Below are positions 1-6,974 of a stretch of 12,418 nt of DNA, one piece after another; the first letter of the stretch is position 1, and every line of letters begins with the position of its first letter. The notes below the pieces were generated by a model. The model saw nothing but the letters and a program-made list of their open reading frames with translations. It did not search any database and had not been told where the DNA came from. Made by a program: the position numbers and the translations under genes. Origin of the DNA: CBFGTA01 sp965651595 (GTDB lineage: Bacteria > Actinomycetota > Actinomycetes > S36-B12 > UBA10799); assembly GCA_965651595.1 (NCBI GenBank), contig CBFGTA010000066.1, positions 1-12,418 on the forward strand. Reading direction: 5' to 3'.

Positions 1-393
1 TTCGAGGGGGTCGTCTACATCCAGACGACCGCCCAGATCAACCCGGGCAACAGCACCACATTGCGCACCATCCGCGCCGGTTTTCGTATGGGAGGTGACT
101 GCGCATACGGCGCGGTGCCCCGGGCGCACGAGGGCCCAGCCCGGGGCCACGACGAGCGATCTTGCGCCGGTGTGCGCGATCGGTTAGGCGACCACTACTC
201 GCCGCCCTCTCCCTCATCAGCGGGCGGGCCATCGACGATCGTGGTGTTGACCTCCTCGAAGCTACCGGACACAGTCGAGCCGAGTGCCCAGACGGCTACC
301 AGTACGACGACGGCAATGCCAGCAATCAGCAGCCCGTACTCGACGGCGCTAGCGCCCTCGTCGCGGCGGCCCTGGATCATGGCGCGGATTTGA
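1..393 (+). CDS. 3' part of an unidentified plus-strand coding region (partial)
   Basis: Frame 1 is open from the first base. Of its first 24 codons 23 end in G or C, which is the coding signature of this genome, so a gene probably enters from the left. The readable start includes YIQTTAQINPGNSTT. The AINPGNS-like stretch recalls HtrA-type serine proteases, but the GGPL that should follow is missing, so I do not assign a family. From about base 80 the codon bias weakens (GGT TTT CGT ATG GGA GGT). The frame then runs through a strong stem-loop at 117-147 and antisense through the whole pilin gene before its stop at 391-393. The true protein probably ends earlier. A frameshift near 80-95 would reach a TGA at 96-98. 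Only the first 80 or so bases have real coding support. Confidence 0.25.
   Translation, partial: FEGVVYIQTTAQINPGNSTTLRTIRAGFRMGGDCAYGAVPRAHEGPARGHDERSCAGVRDRLGDHYSPPSPSSAGGPSTIVVLTSSKLPDTVEPSAQTATSTTTAMPAISSPYSTALAPSSRRPWIMARI
117..147. terminator. Strong stem-loop, probable shared terminator between pilin and left-hand gene
   Basis: GCCCCGGGC (117-125) and GCCCGGGGC (139-147) form a perfect 9-bp G/C stem with a 13-base loop. It lies 48 bases past the stop codon of the minus-strand pilin gene and between that gene and the plus-strand fragment entering at base 1. No T tract follows on either strand, which is common for actinobacterial terminators. The assignment rests on position and stem strength. 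Confidence 0.5.
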
Positions 394-401
394 GCAATCA
401 T
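195..401 (-). CDS. flp: Flp-type (class III) pilin, type IVb/Tad pilus subunit
   Basis: This 68-residue protein has the usual length and layout of Flp pilins. A short basic leader (residues 1-16, RAMIQGRRDEG) is followed by ASAVEYGLLIAGIAVVVLV. The prepilin peptidase should cut after Gly16, placing the conserved Glu-Tyr (E21, Y22) at mature positions 5 and 6, as in the G/XXXXEY motif. Residues 23-43 form the single hydrophobic helix. The tail is acidic (DEGEGGE). Flp subunits assemble into Tad-type adhesive pili. No TadA, TadB, TadC, TadE or prepilin peptidase gene is visible here, so the assembly machinery must be elsewhere if the pilus is made. The ATG at 401 is supported by GGGAG at 408-412, six bases upstream. 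A palindrome at 453-466 lies in its upstream region. Confidence 0.88.
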   Translation of the reverse strand: MIAQIRAMIQGRRDEGASAVEYGLLIAGIAVVVLVAVWALGSTVSGSFEEVNTTIVDGPPADEGEGGE

Positions 402-452
402 GACGATCTCCCGATGTTGGTGTGCGTCGCCTGCACTCGGTTAGTGGAGGCG

Positions 453-466
453 CTAACACTTGTTAG
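453..466. promoter_or_regulatory. 14-bp palindrome, candidate operator upstream of the pilin gene
   Basis: CTAACA-CT-TGTTAG is a perfect 6-bp inverted repeat with a 2-base centre, 52 bases upstream of the pilin start. The short compact dyad suits a dimeric regulator better than a terminator. No clear -10 box was found next to it, so the link to pilin transcription is inferred from position. The 182-bp gap between the pilin and the GGDEF-EAL gene otherwise holds no gene I can support. Confidence 0.35.
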
Positions 467-583
467 ATCGGCCGCGGACAGGGCCACTATGAGGATCTTG
501 AAAGGGGAGGGGACTTGACAAATTGGTCGATAGTTGGCCCATTCAGGTGAAACTTGAACGAGGCTGAGGGGTGGAGAGGTGCC

Positions 584-2935
584 TTAGCTGGGGATGTCCT
601 GGGGGCGGCGTGGCGCGGGAGGCCCAGGTACGGGCATCGCTTCTATCCGCGCGATCGTTCCGGGCACCTCGGATGCTTCAACTGGCCGCGAGTACAAGTA
701 TCCCTGGCCGAGTTGACACCCCGACTGCATGAGGAAGTCGCGATGAGCTGTCGTCTCGACGCCCTCACCTACAACGCTGAGCTTGAAGGCGTGGGCGAGC
801 GCGATGACTGCTGGAGCCACCGATCGCTCCTGGCCTTCCATCGACTGGGTGAACGATCGATCAATCTTGAGCTCGTCAACGGGCATGACCACGAGTCGAG
901 TCAACGACGAGTAACCAGTCCCGAAGTCGTCGAGAGACAAGTGCAAGCCCAAGGCGGTGAGGTCTTCGAGTCGAGTCAAGGCCGACTCGCTGGCTTCCTG
1001 AAGCGCAGACTCGGTCAACTCCAGCGTGAGGCGGCTCGGCTCGACCTCGCCCCCTTCCAGGGTGATCTGGAGCCACTCGAGTAGCTCGGGGTGGTTCACG
1101 ACGACCGGAGTGAGGTTCAGCGACATCGACAAATCGGCAAGGTCCGGGTCGTGTCGCTGCCACTGGGACATCGCAGCGAGTGCCTGGGTGAACACCTGCT
1201 GGGTGATCGGCATCATCAGCCCGATCGATTCAGCCACCGGAATGAACTCGTCGGGCCCGTAGCTTGTTCCGTCCGGTCGATTCCAACGAGCCAGCGATTC
1301 GACAGCGACTACCCGGTTTGTGGCCATCTCGACAATAGGTTGGTAGTACACCGTGAATTCTTCACCCTTCACGCCTTCGGCTAGGGCTCGCACGAGGCGG
1401 CGGCGTTCGTCGACGGCCTGGCGGGCGGAATCGGCGAATGACACCTGAGTCTGGGCCGCGGACTTGGCCTGCATGAGGGCGATCTCGGCGTCCTGAATGA
1501 TCCGGTCGCTGCTGACGGTCGGGTCGGTGCCCAAGGCGGTGCCGACCCGGACCGCGAAGACGACGTCTCCGCCTGCCACGTCGACGGGGAGGGCAGAGAT
1601 GTTGGCGACTGCGCGGGCCAGTCCCTCAGCATCGGCCTCGTGAACCAGTGGCTGGACCAGGACAAACTCGTCGGCTCCGAGACGAGCAACAGTGCCTTCA
1701 GCCGCCACGATATCTTGGAGCCGATCGGCGACCGCCCGCAGGACGGCGTCGCCGGCGTGGTGTCCGTGCTCGTCATTGATGCCTTTGAGTTCGACAATGT
1801 CGCAGCACAGGACGGCCACGGGTGCGACATCGGCGCGCAGCAGCAATCGACTCAGTCGGTCTTGGAGTAGGAGCCAGTTGGGAAGGTCGGTGAGGGGGTC
1901 GCGCAAGGAACTTTCTCGAATGCTCGACTCGAGTCGGGTCCGGGCGATAGCCGCGGACAGCACGAGTCCTACGCTCCGCACGAAAAGCTGATCTTCGGTC
2001 GAGGGGTCGCCGTACACTTGCAGCTTGCCGACCGGTTGCCCGGCGAGTTCCACATCGACCACTTGTCGGGGCGGAGTGCGAGGGTCGACCCGTCGGCCGC
2101 CGTAGGCGATGATCTCCTGGTCGTTGTGGTCGTACTCGACGTACTCGCAGCGGTCAGGATGTATCTCACTCATGATCAGATCCACGGCTGCCCGAGACGG
2201 AACCACCTCGCCCGGCATCAGGGCAGCTCGCCCGAACGCGGCAAGTTTGGATTCGCGAACGTTCATGCGTTGAGTGCGCTTAACGTAAGTGGTGAAGTCG
2301 TGGAACAGATAGGCCTGGATGACCACCACCGGAACGACGAAGACAGCAGCGGTGAGGAACTCTCCGTAGATGTTTTGGATACTCGCCGCGATCATCGACA
2401 CGATGGTTGTCGGAATCATGACGAACCCCGTGACGCGGCGTAGATCAGCCTTCGGCCATGGGCGAGACAAGATCACAATGAGGATAGTGATGAACAGGAG
2501 CGCTACTACGGCTGTGGCCGGAACCCGGTAAGGTCCGTAAATGAGAAGTCCGTCGTCGGAGACGCCGTGCGTGAAGAGATGATCCGTGGCGATCCACAGG
2601 TAGGCGCGCACGACGATCACGGCCGCGAAGATTTCCAGGAGCCAGTAGATCTTCCGCCCCGCTAGTTCAGACAGTGTCCAGAGCACTGCGAGCAGGGAAA
2701 ATCCGAACAGCACGTGGCGGATAGTGGCCAGAGTCGAGATATCGGCGGCGCTGGTAGTCGGGTCCGACAGCAGTAGTGTGGTCACCGCAATGCCGACGAT
2801 CGTGAGCGACCAGGCGCCCATCGCCGCCCACACTCGCCGTTCAGATCGCGCGTACCAGGAGTACATGCCGAGAGGCACGGGGAACAGACTGAACCCTGCC
2901 ATGAGCACCAAAATGGTGGGCAGCAGAGTTTGCAT
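584..2935 (-). CDS. Seven-helix membrane protein with degenerate GGDEF and intact EAL domain, likely c-di-GMP phosphodiesterase
   Basis: A 783-residue protein. Residues 1-211 hold about seven hydrophobic helices (near 4-24, 36-56, 73-92, 97-115, 137-157, 168-186, 193-211) and are probably a membrane sensor. Residues 245-335 form a linker that could be GAF-like. The GGDEF domain spans about 345-505. Its signature reads RLGADEF, with Ala421 replacing the second Gly, so cyclase activity is doubtful. The EAL domain spans about 515-765. It keeps ESLARW (E546), N607 in SLNLTP, E639 in LELTES, DDFGTGYSS (669-677), K690, E724 in GEGVET and Q744 before GYLYSRP. These are the metal-binding and catalytic positions of active EAL enzymes, which hydrolyse c-di-GMP to pGpG. 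The ATG at 2935 starts just before helix 1 but has no Shine-Dalgarno at normal distance; GGAGGGG lies about 24 bases upstream. It follows the copper cluster on the same strand after 105 bases. Confidence 0.9.
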   Translation of the reverse strand: MQTLLPTILVLMAGFSLFPVPLGMYSWYARSERRVWAAMGAWSLTIVGIAVTTLLLSDPTTSAADISTLATIRHVLFGFSLLAVLWTLSELAGRKIYWLLEIFAAVIVVRAYLWIATDHLFTHGVSDDGLLIYGPYRVPATAVVALLFITILIVILSRPWPKADLRRVTGFVMIPTTIVSMIAASIQNIYGEFLTAAVFVVPVVVIQAYLFHDFTTYVKRTQRMNVRESKLAAFGRAALMPGEVVPSRAAVDLIMSEIHPDRCEYVEYDHNDQEIIAYGGRRVDPRTPPRQVVDVELAGQPVGKLQVYGDPSTEDQLFVRSVGLVLSAAIARTRLESSIRESSLRDPLTDLPNWLLLQDRLSRLLLRADVAPVAVLCCDIVELKGINDEHGHHAGDAVLRAVADRLQDIVAAEGTVARLGADEFVLVQPLVHEADAEGLARAVANISALPVDVAGGDVVFAVRVGTALGTDPTVSSDRIIQDAEIALMQAKSAAQTQVSFADSARQAVDERRRLVRALAEGVKGEEFTVYYQPIVEMATNRVVAVESLARWNRPDGTSYGPDEFIPVAESIGLMMPITQQVFTQALAAMSQWQRHDPDLADLSMSLNLTPVVVNHPELLEWLQITLEGGEVEPSRLTLELTESALQEASESALTRLEDLTALGLHLSLDDFGTGYSSLTRLVVMPVDELKIDRSFTQSMEGQERSVAPAVIALAHAFKLSVVGEGVETTAHRDFLMQSGCQLGQGYLYSRPVEASEVPGTIARIEAMPVPGPPAPRRPQDIPS

Positions 2936-3000
2936 GGCTACAGCATGCCGCCAAACGCGCCCCTCCGCTACCAGGAATGGGGTCGGTCGTGCAGTACTTG

Positions 3001-3023
3001 CTCGGCGACGGGAGTTCGCCGGG
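3001..3023 (-). terminator. Candidate terminator hairpin after the copper operon
   Basis: CGGCGA (3003-3008) and TCGCCG (3016-3021) form a perfect 6-bp stem around a 7-base loop, extendable by one G-T and one C-G pair to 3001-3023. It begins 18 bases after the stop codon of the last copper-operon gene. No T tract follows, so termination may be partial and some read-through into the GGDEF-EAL gene is possible. Confidence 0.35.
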
Positions 3024-3040
3024 CATCGCGGTCAACTAGC

Positions 3041-3673
3041 TCATTGCTGCCAGGAAGACTGTCCTCGCCGACGAGCCCATGCCCAGGTCATCAGCCCAGA
3101 CGCGATAGCAGCGACGAAGCCGACTACGACTGCTCCCACGATTCCACGAGGCGTAGAAACACTCGCCGCGGTTGCGTCAGGGAGATCGTTGGGCGACTGT
3201 GCGATCGCGGCCGTCACAATGAGGGCCGGGGCGGGTTCGGACGCTTGCGGGTCGGTGTCGACCCACGCGTACTCTTCTCCATTGACGCAGTACTGGTACG
3301 TGGGGAAGCGCACGGTCTCCCCGACGTTCGCAAATGCATCCACGGTGGCGGAGAATGTCCCGCGGGTCCCGTCGGGGATCGGGGGGCCAGCCCACTCAAT
3401 AGATGGGGAGCCAGCATCTTCAACTACGACTGGCGTCCACCCGGGCGGGTGCGAGAACGATTCCGGTTCGGAACCGGGCGGAAACTTGACGACCAAGCGC
3501 TCAGTGGCGGCACCCGAACAGCCATGATCAAACACAAACCCCACGACTACGCGGTTGTCGGGTGCCCGCTGGGCGGCATCCACACTGACGTGGGCCGCGG
3601 CCGGAACGGTGGTGATGCCAGCGAGCACAGTCACGACAACAGTGAAGACTGCCGCACGGATGCGGGTGGTCAT
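3041..3673 (-). CDS. Second, diverged YcnI-like (DUF1775) membrane-anchored copper protein
   Basis: This 210-residue protein has a signal peptide ending AAAH, so mature residue 1 is His28. The DUF1775 domain covers about 28-155 and a C-terminal membrane anchor covers 176-200. It shares with the first YcnI-like protein (5427-6188) the HGC motif (H50-C52), PGW (W79), a second Cys (C129) that probably pairs with C52, and YAWV (W137). The stretch after HGC differs: HGCSGAATE here against HGCEDSPTT in the paralog, so an acidic residue near the expected metal site is lost. YcnI-family proteins bind Cu(II) through the mature N-terminal His. The ATG at 3673 is chosen over a 25-residue longer form because GGAGG lies at 3681-3685, seven bases upstream, and because this ATG overlaps the upstream CopCD stop as ATGA, a sign of translational coupling. 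Confidence 0.82.
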   Translation of the reverse strand: MTTRIRAAVFTVVVTVLAGITTVPAAAHVSVDAAQRAPDNRVVVGFVFDHGCSGAATERLVVKFPPGSEPESFSHPPGWTPVVVEDAGSPSIEWAGPPIPDGTRGTFSATVDAFANVGETVRFPTYQYCVNGEEYAWVDTDPQASEPAPALIVTAAIAQSPNDLPDATAASVSTPRGIVGAVVVGFVAAIASGLMTWAWARRRGQSSWQQ

Positions 3674-5418
3674 GGTTGAACCTCCACGGTGACGCGAGTG
3701 ACGGGGTTTTCGTATCGCGATGGACGCGCCGAGACAACGATTCCCCATTCGCCAGCGATCGGAAAGTCGCTGATCGCCTCGTAGGTTCCGGGGCCGGTCA
3801 GCGTGACCGTCCGGTCGAGGGGTCCGAGTCCAACCTCCGGTAGCTCAACAGTCACCGTTGGCAACTCGATGAGTGACACGGGAGCCCCGGCCCTGGTGAA
3901 CGACAACTCGATGACGTTGACCCCGGTCGTAGCGGGCGTCACTGTGACATGGACTTGACCTGATCCGAAGGGTTGAGTGACAGTGATCGGCGCACTAGAT
4001 GGCGTTCCACTGACAGGGGACGTGGCGGCCGTGGTTGGATTCTGGCTCACGAGGACAGCCGTCACTAGTGTTATGAGTGCGAGTCCGATGGCCTCACAGC
4101 GAACAGTGGTACGTAGCAGTTTCCATGCCGCCGATTCTCGGGGTGTGGTTTGGATACGTGCCAGCAATCGGAAACGGTTATACCCGGCGATCAATAGTAC
4201 GACTCCGGTGAGCGCAAGCTTGACGATCAGCGTCACGCCGTAGGGCGATCCGAACAACGCGCTCAACTCTCCCAATACGAACCAGGCCATCAGGACGCCA
4301 CCAACAGCGAGAGCGACAACCGTGGCACCAGCGATCGAAGAGAACCTACTGATGGTTTCGGCGGCCAGTCGCGAGTCGACCGAGTGTGTGGCTTCGGATT
4401 TTCGGGTGAGGAGAAGGGTTAGACCGACGATGCCGCCGAGCCACACCGCCGCTGCCGTCACATGCACCAGATCGGCAAAGACCATGAGCAACTCCGGTCC
4501 GCGAGTACGGGAATGCCCCACGAAGGTGAAGGTGGCAAGTAGCGCGACGGCTACAGCTACAGCCGAACCCTGTGCGACCGGGGCCAGTCGGTTGGGGCCA
4601 TGTGGCCGACCCAGCAGTGCCCACAGTCCCGCGAGACACGCGGCAGCCACTGCGGCAGCGAATCCCGAATCACTTGCCGCTGACTCGATCCACATACTCC
4701 ACTGGCCTAGGGCCAACCACCCTGCCCCAGCGTTTGTGATGGCCGTCAGTGGCAACAGCAGGCCCGCAGCGACCGCGCTGACTAGAGCTAGTGGTCCGAT
4801 CAATCTGCGTGTGCGAGCAGTCACCCTGCTCGCACGGCGTGGTACTACGAAGACGACCCAGGCGACGAGCCCAGCCACCGTCAGGGCTCCGGCGAAAGCG
4901 ATCGCCCGCGTGAGGTACATGGTGGCCCGCAGTGCGGTGGGGCTTTCCAGGGCTGCGACTGGAGAAACCTCCGTGGGTAGTGCGTGACTGTCGCCAACCA
5001 CGAAGGAGAATGCCCCAGCAATGACGTGGCCGTCGCTGGACCCAACCCGCCACGAGGCGATGTAGGTGCCGTCGGGAAGCGCGGAATCGAGTGGGGCCGT
5101 CACGGTGGCGTCTCGGGCCGTACCGCCGCTGAACATCTCGACGCCCGTGCTGTCGACGACGCGGATCGCGCCGGGTGACGCGGTGACGGGTTCGTTGAAT
5201 TGCAAGGAGATGACTGCGGGCGACTGCGTGAGGGTCTGCCCGTTGGCAGGTGACGTCGAAAGCAACTGAGCGTGGGCTGCCACCGGTGCTGCGGTGGCAA
5301 TCACCCAAGCCGCTGCGAAGAGAATCAGGCACGCGACAGTGGCGGCTGGAGTGTGTGGGTGCCTCCACCGCGCAGATGTCGGGTGGGTGCGGCCGCCGAA
5401 GTCGACGACCCCACCCAC
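3670..5418 (-). CDS. CopC-CopD fusion (YcnJ-like) copper-binding and transport membrane protein
   Basis: A 582-residue protein. After the signal sequence (cut near AAPVAA/H) residues 49-143 form a CopC domain. His49 at the mature N-terminus and D129/H131 in SSDGHVIAG match the Cu(II) site of CopC proteins. Residues 165-455 form a polytopic CopD domain with about eight helices, including GHSR (H302) and ADLVHVTAAAVWLGG (H319), which are typical of the family. Residues 475-582 form an extracytoplasmic beta-rich tail resembling the C-terminal domain of YcnJ/YtkA-type proteins. B. subtilis YcnJ is linked to copper uptake; uptake rather than resistance is inferred here. The GTG start is the only in-frame candidate, and CAGGAGG abuts it with no spacer, which is unusually close. 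The gene starts 8 bases after the first YcnI gene and its stop overlaps the second by 4 bases, so the three form an operon. Confidence 0.88.
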   Translation of the reverse strand: MGGVVDFGGRTHPTSARWRHPHTPAATVACLILFAAAWVIATAAPVAAHAQLLSTSPANGQTLTQSPAVISLQFNEPVTASPGAIRVVDSTGVEMFSGGTARDATVTAPLDSALPDGTYIASWRVGSSDGHVIAGAFSFVVGDSHALPTEVSPVAALESPTALRATMYLTRAIAFAGALTVAGLVAWVVFVVPRRASRVTARTRRLIGPLALVSAVAAGLLLPLTAITNAGAGWLALGQWSMWIESAASDSGFAAAVAAACLAGLWALLGRPHGPNRLAPVAQGSAVAVAVALLATFTFVGHSRTRGPELLMVFADLVHVTAAAVWLGGIVGLTLLLTRKSEATHSVDSRLAAETISRFSSIAGATVVALAVGGVLMAWFVLGELSALFGSPYGVTLIVKLALTGVVLLIAGYNRFRLLARIQTTPRESAAWKLLRTTVRCEAIGLALITLVTAVLVSQNPTTAATSPVSGTPSSAPITVTQPFGSGQVHVTVTPATTGVNVIELSFTRAGAPVSLIELPTVTVELPEVGLGPLDRTVTLTGPGTYEAISDFPIAGEWGIVVSARPSRYENPVTRVTVEVQP

Positions 5419-5426
5419 CCTCCTGG

Positions 5427-6188
5427 CTACTGCGACCTCCGTGCAGTGAACAGCGCGATCACACTAACAACGACAGCCACGATTCCCAGTCCCATCGCCA
5501 GCCAAGTGGTCGCCGACGAAGCGCCCGGGTCATCGTGACTCGACACTGAGGACGCTGCGGCTGCGGCATCATTGCCGTGACCTTGCGCCTCGTCCAGTAC
5601 GACCTGCGGCGCCGGGTACTGCAAGTCGTGGGCGTCGACGCCTGGTTCGGGAACTTGCGCCCATGCGATCTCACCTTCTTCGCACTTCTGCAGAGCCGGG
5701 AACGACAGGGTTGCCCCGGGCGTGTCCGGTGTCTTCACTGACAGTTCGAACGCGTCCCGTAGATCAGCAGGTAGGGGCGTCTTTGCCCGGTACACCACTT
5801 CGGAAGTGCGTTCGGTGATGCTATTGCCGTGCCCATCAGTCAGAGGCTCGGGCAGTTTCTCCTTGACGACCCGAACGTTCCAACCCGGGTTCACCGTCGG
5901 CGTCACTGCTGTGATTCCTTCGGGGATTTGAATCGCAACAGAGGTGGTCGGCGAGTCCTCGCAGCCGTGCGGAACACCTACGGTGAGTACGACATAGGAG
6001 TCGGCCGGGACTTGTTTGGGTGAAACCGTGACGTGGGCTGCTGTCGTCGTGGCGGCCCCCACAGCCAGGACGCCTGCAGCCGCGACACTCGCTGCGGTCC
6101 GCCAAACTGTGCGCTGACGGCCACGGGTCGACCTGGTTTTGGTTCCTTGATTCCTGGTTTTGGTTCCTTGATTCGGTACAGAAGACAT
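5427..6188 (-). CDS. ycnI: YcnI-like (DUF1775) membrane-anchored copper protein
   Basis: A 253-residue protein. Residues 1-27 are a basic N-region, 28-51 the signal helix ending TTTAAH, so mature residue 1 is His52, the key Cu(II) ligand of the family. The DUF1775 domain covers about 52-195 with VPHGCEDSPTT (C76, E77), NPGW (W103), and a second Cys (C169) that probably forms a disulfide with C76. A His- and Asp-containing linker (203-221) leads to a membrane anchor (228-247). The ATG at 6188 gives a normal signal peptide, though its Shine-Dalgarno is weak (TGGAAA). A GTG at 6296 would add 36 residues of unlikely sequence. The N-region carries a tandem NQGTKTR pair encoded by a 21-bp direct repeat. 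First gene of the copper operon, 8 bases ahead of CopCD. Confidence 0.88.
   Translation of the reverse strand: MSSVPNQGTKTRNQGTKTRSTRGRQRTVWRTAASVAAAGVLAVGAATTTAAHVTVSPKQVPADSYVVLTVGVPHGCEDSPTTSVAIQIPEGITAVTPTVNPGWNVRVVKEKLPEPLTDGHGNSITERTSEVVYRAKTPLPADLRDAFELSVKTPDTPGATLSFPALQKCEEGEIAWAQVPEPGVDAHDLQYPAPQVVLDEAQGHGNDAAAAASSVSSHDDPGASSATTWLAMGLGIVAVVVSVIALFTARRSQ
6132..6173 (-). repeat. 21-bp tandem direct repeat, two perfect copies, inside the ycnI signal region
   Basis: Positions 6132-6152 and 6153-6173 are identical 21-base units. On the minus strand they encode NQGTKTR twice, lengthening the basic N-region of the YcnI signal peptide by 7 residues. The reading frame is kept because the unit is a multiple of three. 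Perfect identity, including wobble bases, suggests a recent slippage duplication. Confidence 0.92.
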
Positions 6189-6310
6189 GTTTTTCCAGCT
6201 TTCTAGAGTGAATCGGAAGTACAGATGTGAGTGGACGTGCTTGGTCGGGCCGCAATGGGTAACCAACGAGCCCGGACGTTGTGTGTCTGTCACCAACCGA
6301 GTTGTCGCCC

Positions 6311-6349
6311 ATGCTCACACCGCCACGATGGTCGAGGTGGCGGGATGCA
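6311..6349. promoter_or_regulatory. Dyad/stem-loop in the leader region of the copper operon
   Basis: CCGCCAC (6320-6326) and GTGGCGG (6337-6343) form a perfect 7-bp stem with a 10-base loop. ATGC (6311-6314) and GCAT (6346-6349) could extend it after an interruption. It sits in the 217-bp gap upstream of ycnI and 57 bases after the stop of the upstream membrane protein gene. It could be an operator, a leader structure or a weak terminator. There is no T tract. No convincing -10 box for ycnI was found in this gap. Confidence 0.35.
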
Positions 6350-6405
6350 TCACAACGCCAGATGGCGTCTCTCAGCCGACTACGGGGCAACCCGGTTTTG
6401 ATACT

Positions 6406-6966
6406 TCAAGACATTGACAACGCGCGGCGGGGAGGGCCACGGCGCGACTGGGGTGAATCTGCGATCCGATTGCGGAACGCCTCGACGAGTGGAGTCTCGA
6501 GAAGTGGAGGCCTGGCCAGGGCTGCCACCCGCGCCGCGTGGGAGAACGGCGCGCACAGCGCGGAAATCCATTGCCCCACGCTGCTGATTGATTTATCGGC
6601 CGTGGCAATGGCGACTGCCAGACCAACCGTGGCGAGTGCGTGCGACAAGATCATGACGCCGGATGGAGCGGCGCTGTGTGCTGCCGAATGCCCTGCGGCA
6701 TGCGCTGTCATTGCCGTCGTTGTCAACGCGATGTGCAGGCCGACCTGGCCGACGGCCAGCAGCGAGGCGATCTTGAGAAAGGACAAGCGTCGCCCAGACT
6801 GGGCCCAACATCCCCAGAAACAGCCGCCTGCGAGTAGCAGCATGATTGGCGAAACAGTGGCCGACCCTCCGGCGAGGACGTGCGCAAGCCACGAGACCAT
6901 GACGACCGCCAGCGTCACAGCCGACGCCCGCGCAGTGCGCAACGACGAGGTGCTCCGAGACGCCAT
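6406..6966 (-). CDS. Hypothetical His-rich four-helix membrane protein, possibly copper-linked
   Basis: I do not recognise the family with confidence. The 186-residue protein has hydrophobic stretches near 14-33, 38-54, 62-88 and 102-123, then a basic, probably cytoplasmic tail (145-183). Histidines cluster in and between the last two helices: H78, H89, H93, H97 (AHAAGHSAAHSAA) and H109, with methionines M86 and M105 nearby. Such His/Met placement is compatible with metal handling. The gene precedes the YcnI-CopCD-YcnI operon on the same strand with 217 bases between, so a copper role is inferred from context. The ATG at 6966 has no Shine-Dalgarno. TACTGT at 6975-6980 is a -10-like box ending 8 bases before it, which suggests a leaderless or nearly leaderless mRNA. 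A start at M23 would cut into helix 1 and is less likely. Confidence 0.6.
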   Translation of the reverse strand: MASRSTSSLRTARASAVTLAVVMVSWLAHVLAGGSATVSPIMLLLAGGCFWGCWAQSGRRLSFLKIASLLAVGQVGLHIALTTTAMTAHAAGHSAAHSAAPSGVMILSHALATVGLAVAIATADKSISSVGQWISALCAPFSHAARVAALARPPLLETPLVEAFRNRIADSPQSRRGPPRRALSMS

Positions 6967-6974
6967 GTGACCGG

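Noticed and set aside
1..60. HtrA-type serine protease active-site region (QINPGNS)
   Set aside because: The catalytic motif should continue GNSGGPL; here it is GNSTTL, so the resemblance is only partial and the family is not assigned.
2724..3679. Two plus-strand open frames of 249-267 codons
   Set aside because: They are antisense to the YcnI-like gene and the start of the GGDEF-EAL gene, which have clear domain evidence on the minus strand.
4322..4987. Long plus-strand open frame of 221 codons
   Set aside because: It lies antisense to the CopD domain, with low-complexity Ala/Thr/Arg composition typical of a high-GC shadow frame, and no family features.
6340..6405. Minus strand contains GGGTTGCC and GGCTGAGAG, resembling the first half of a TPP riboswitch
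   Set aside because: The second conserved half (ACCTGATC and the ATACCAGCG-type segment) is absent, and the downstream genes are for copper, not thiamine. Treated as chance.
6281..6970. Plus-strand open frame of 229 codons
   Set aside because: Antisense to the His-rich membrane protein; no hydrophobic segments or motifs, and the minus-strand frame has clear helices and a -10 box.
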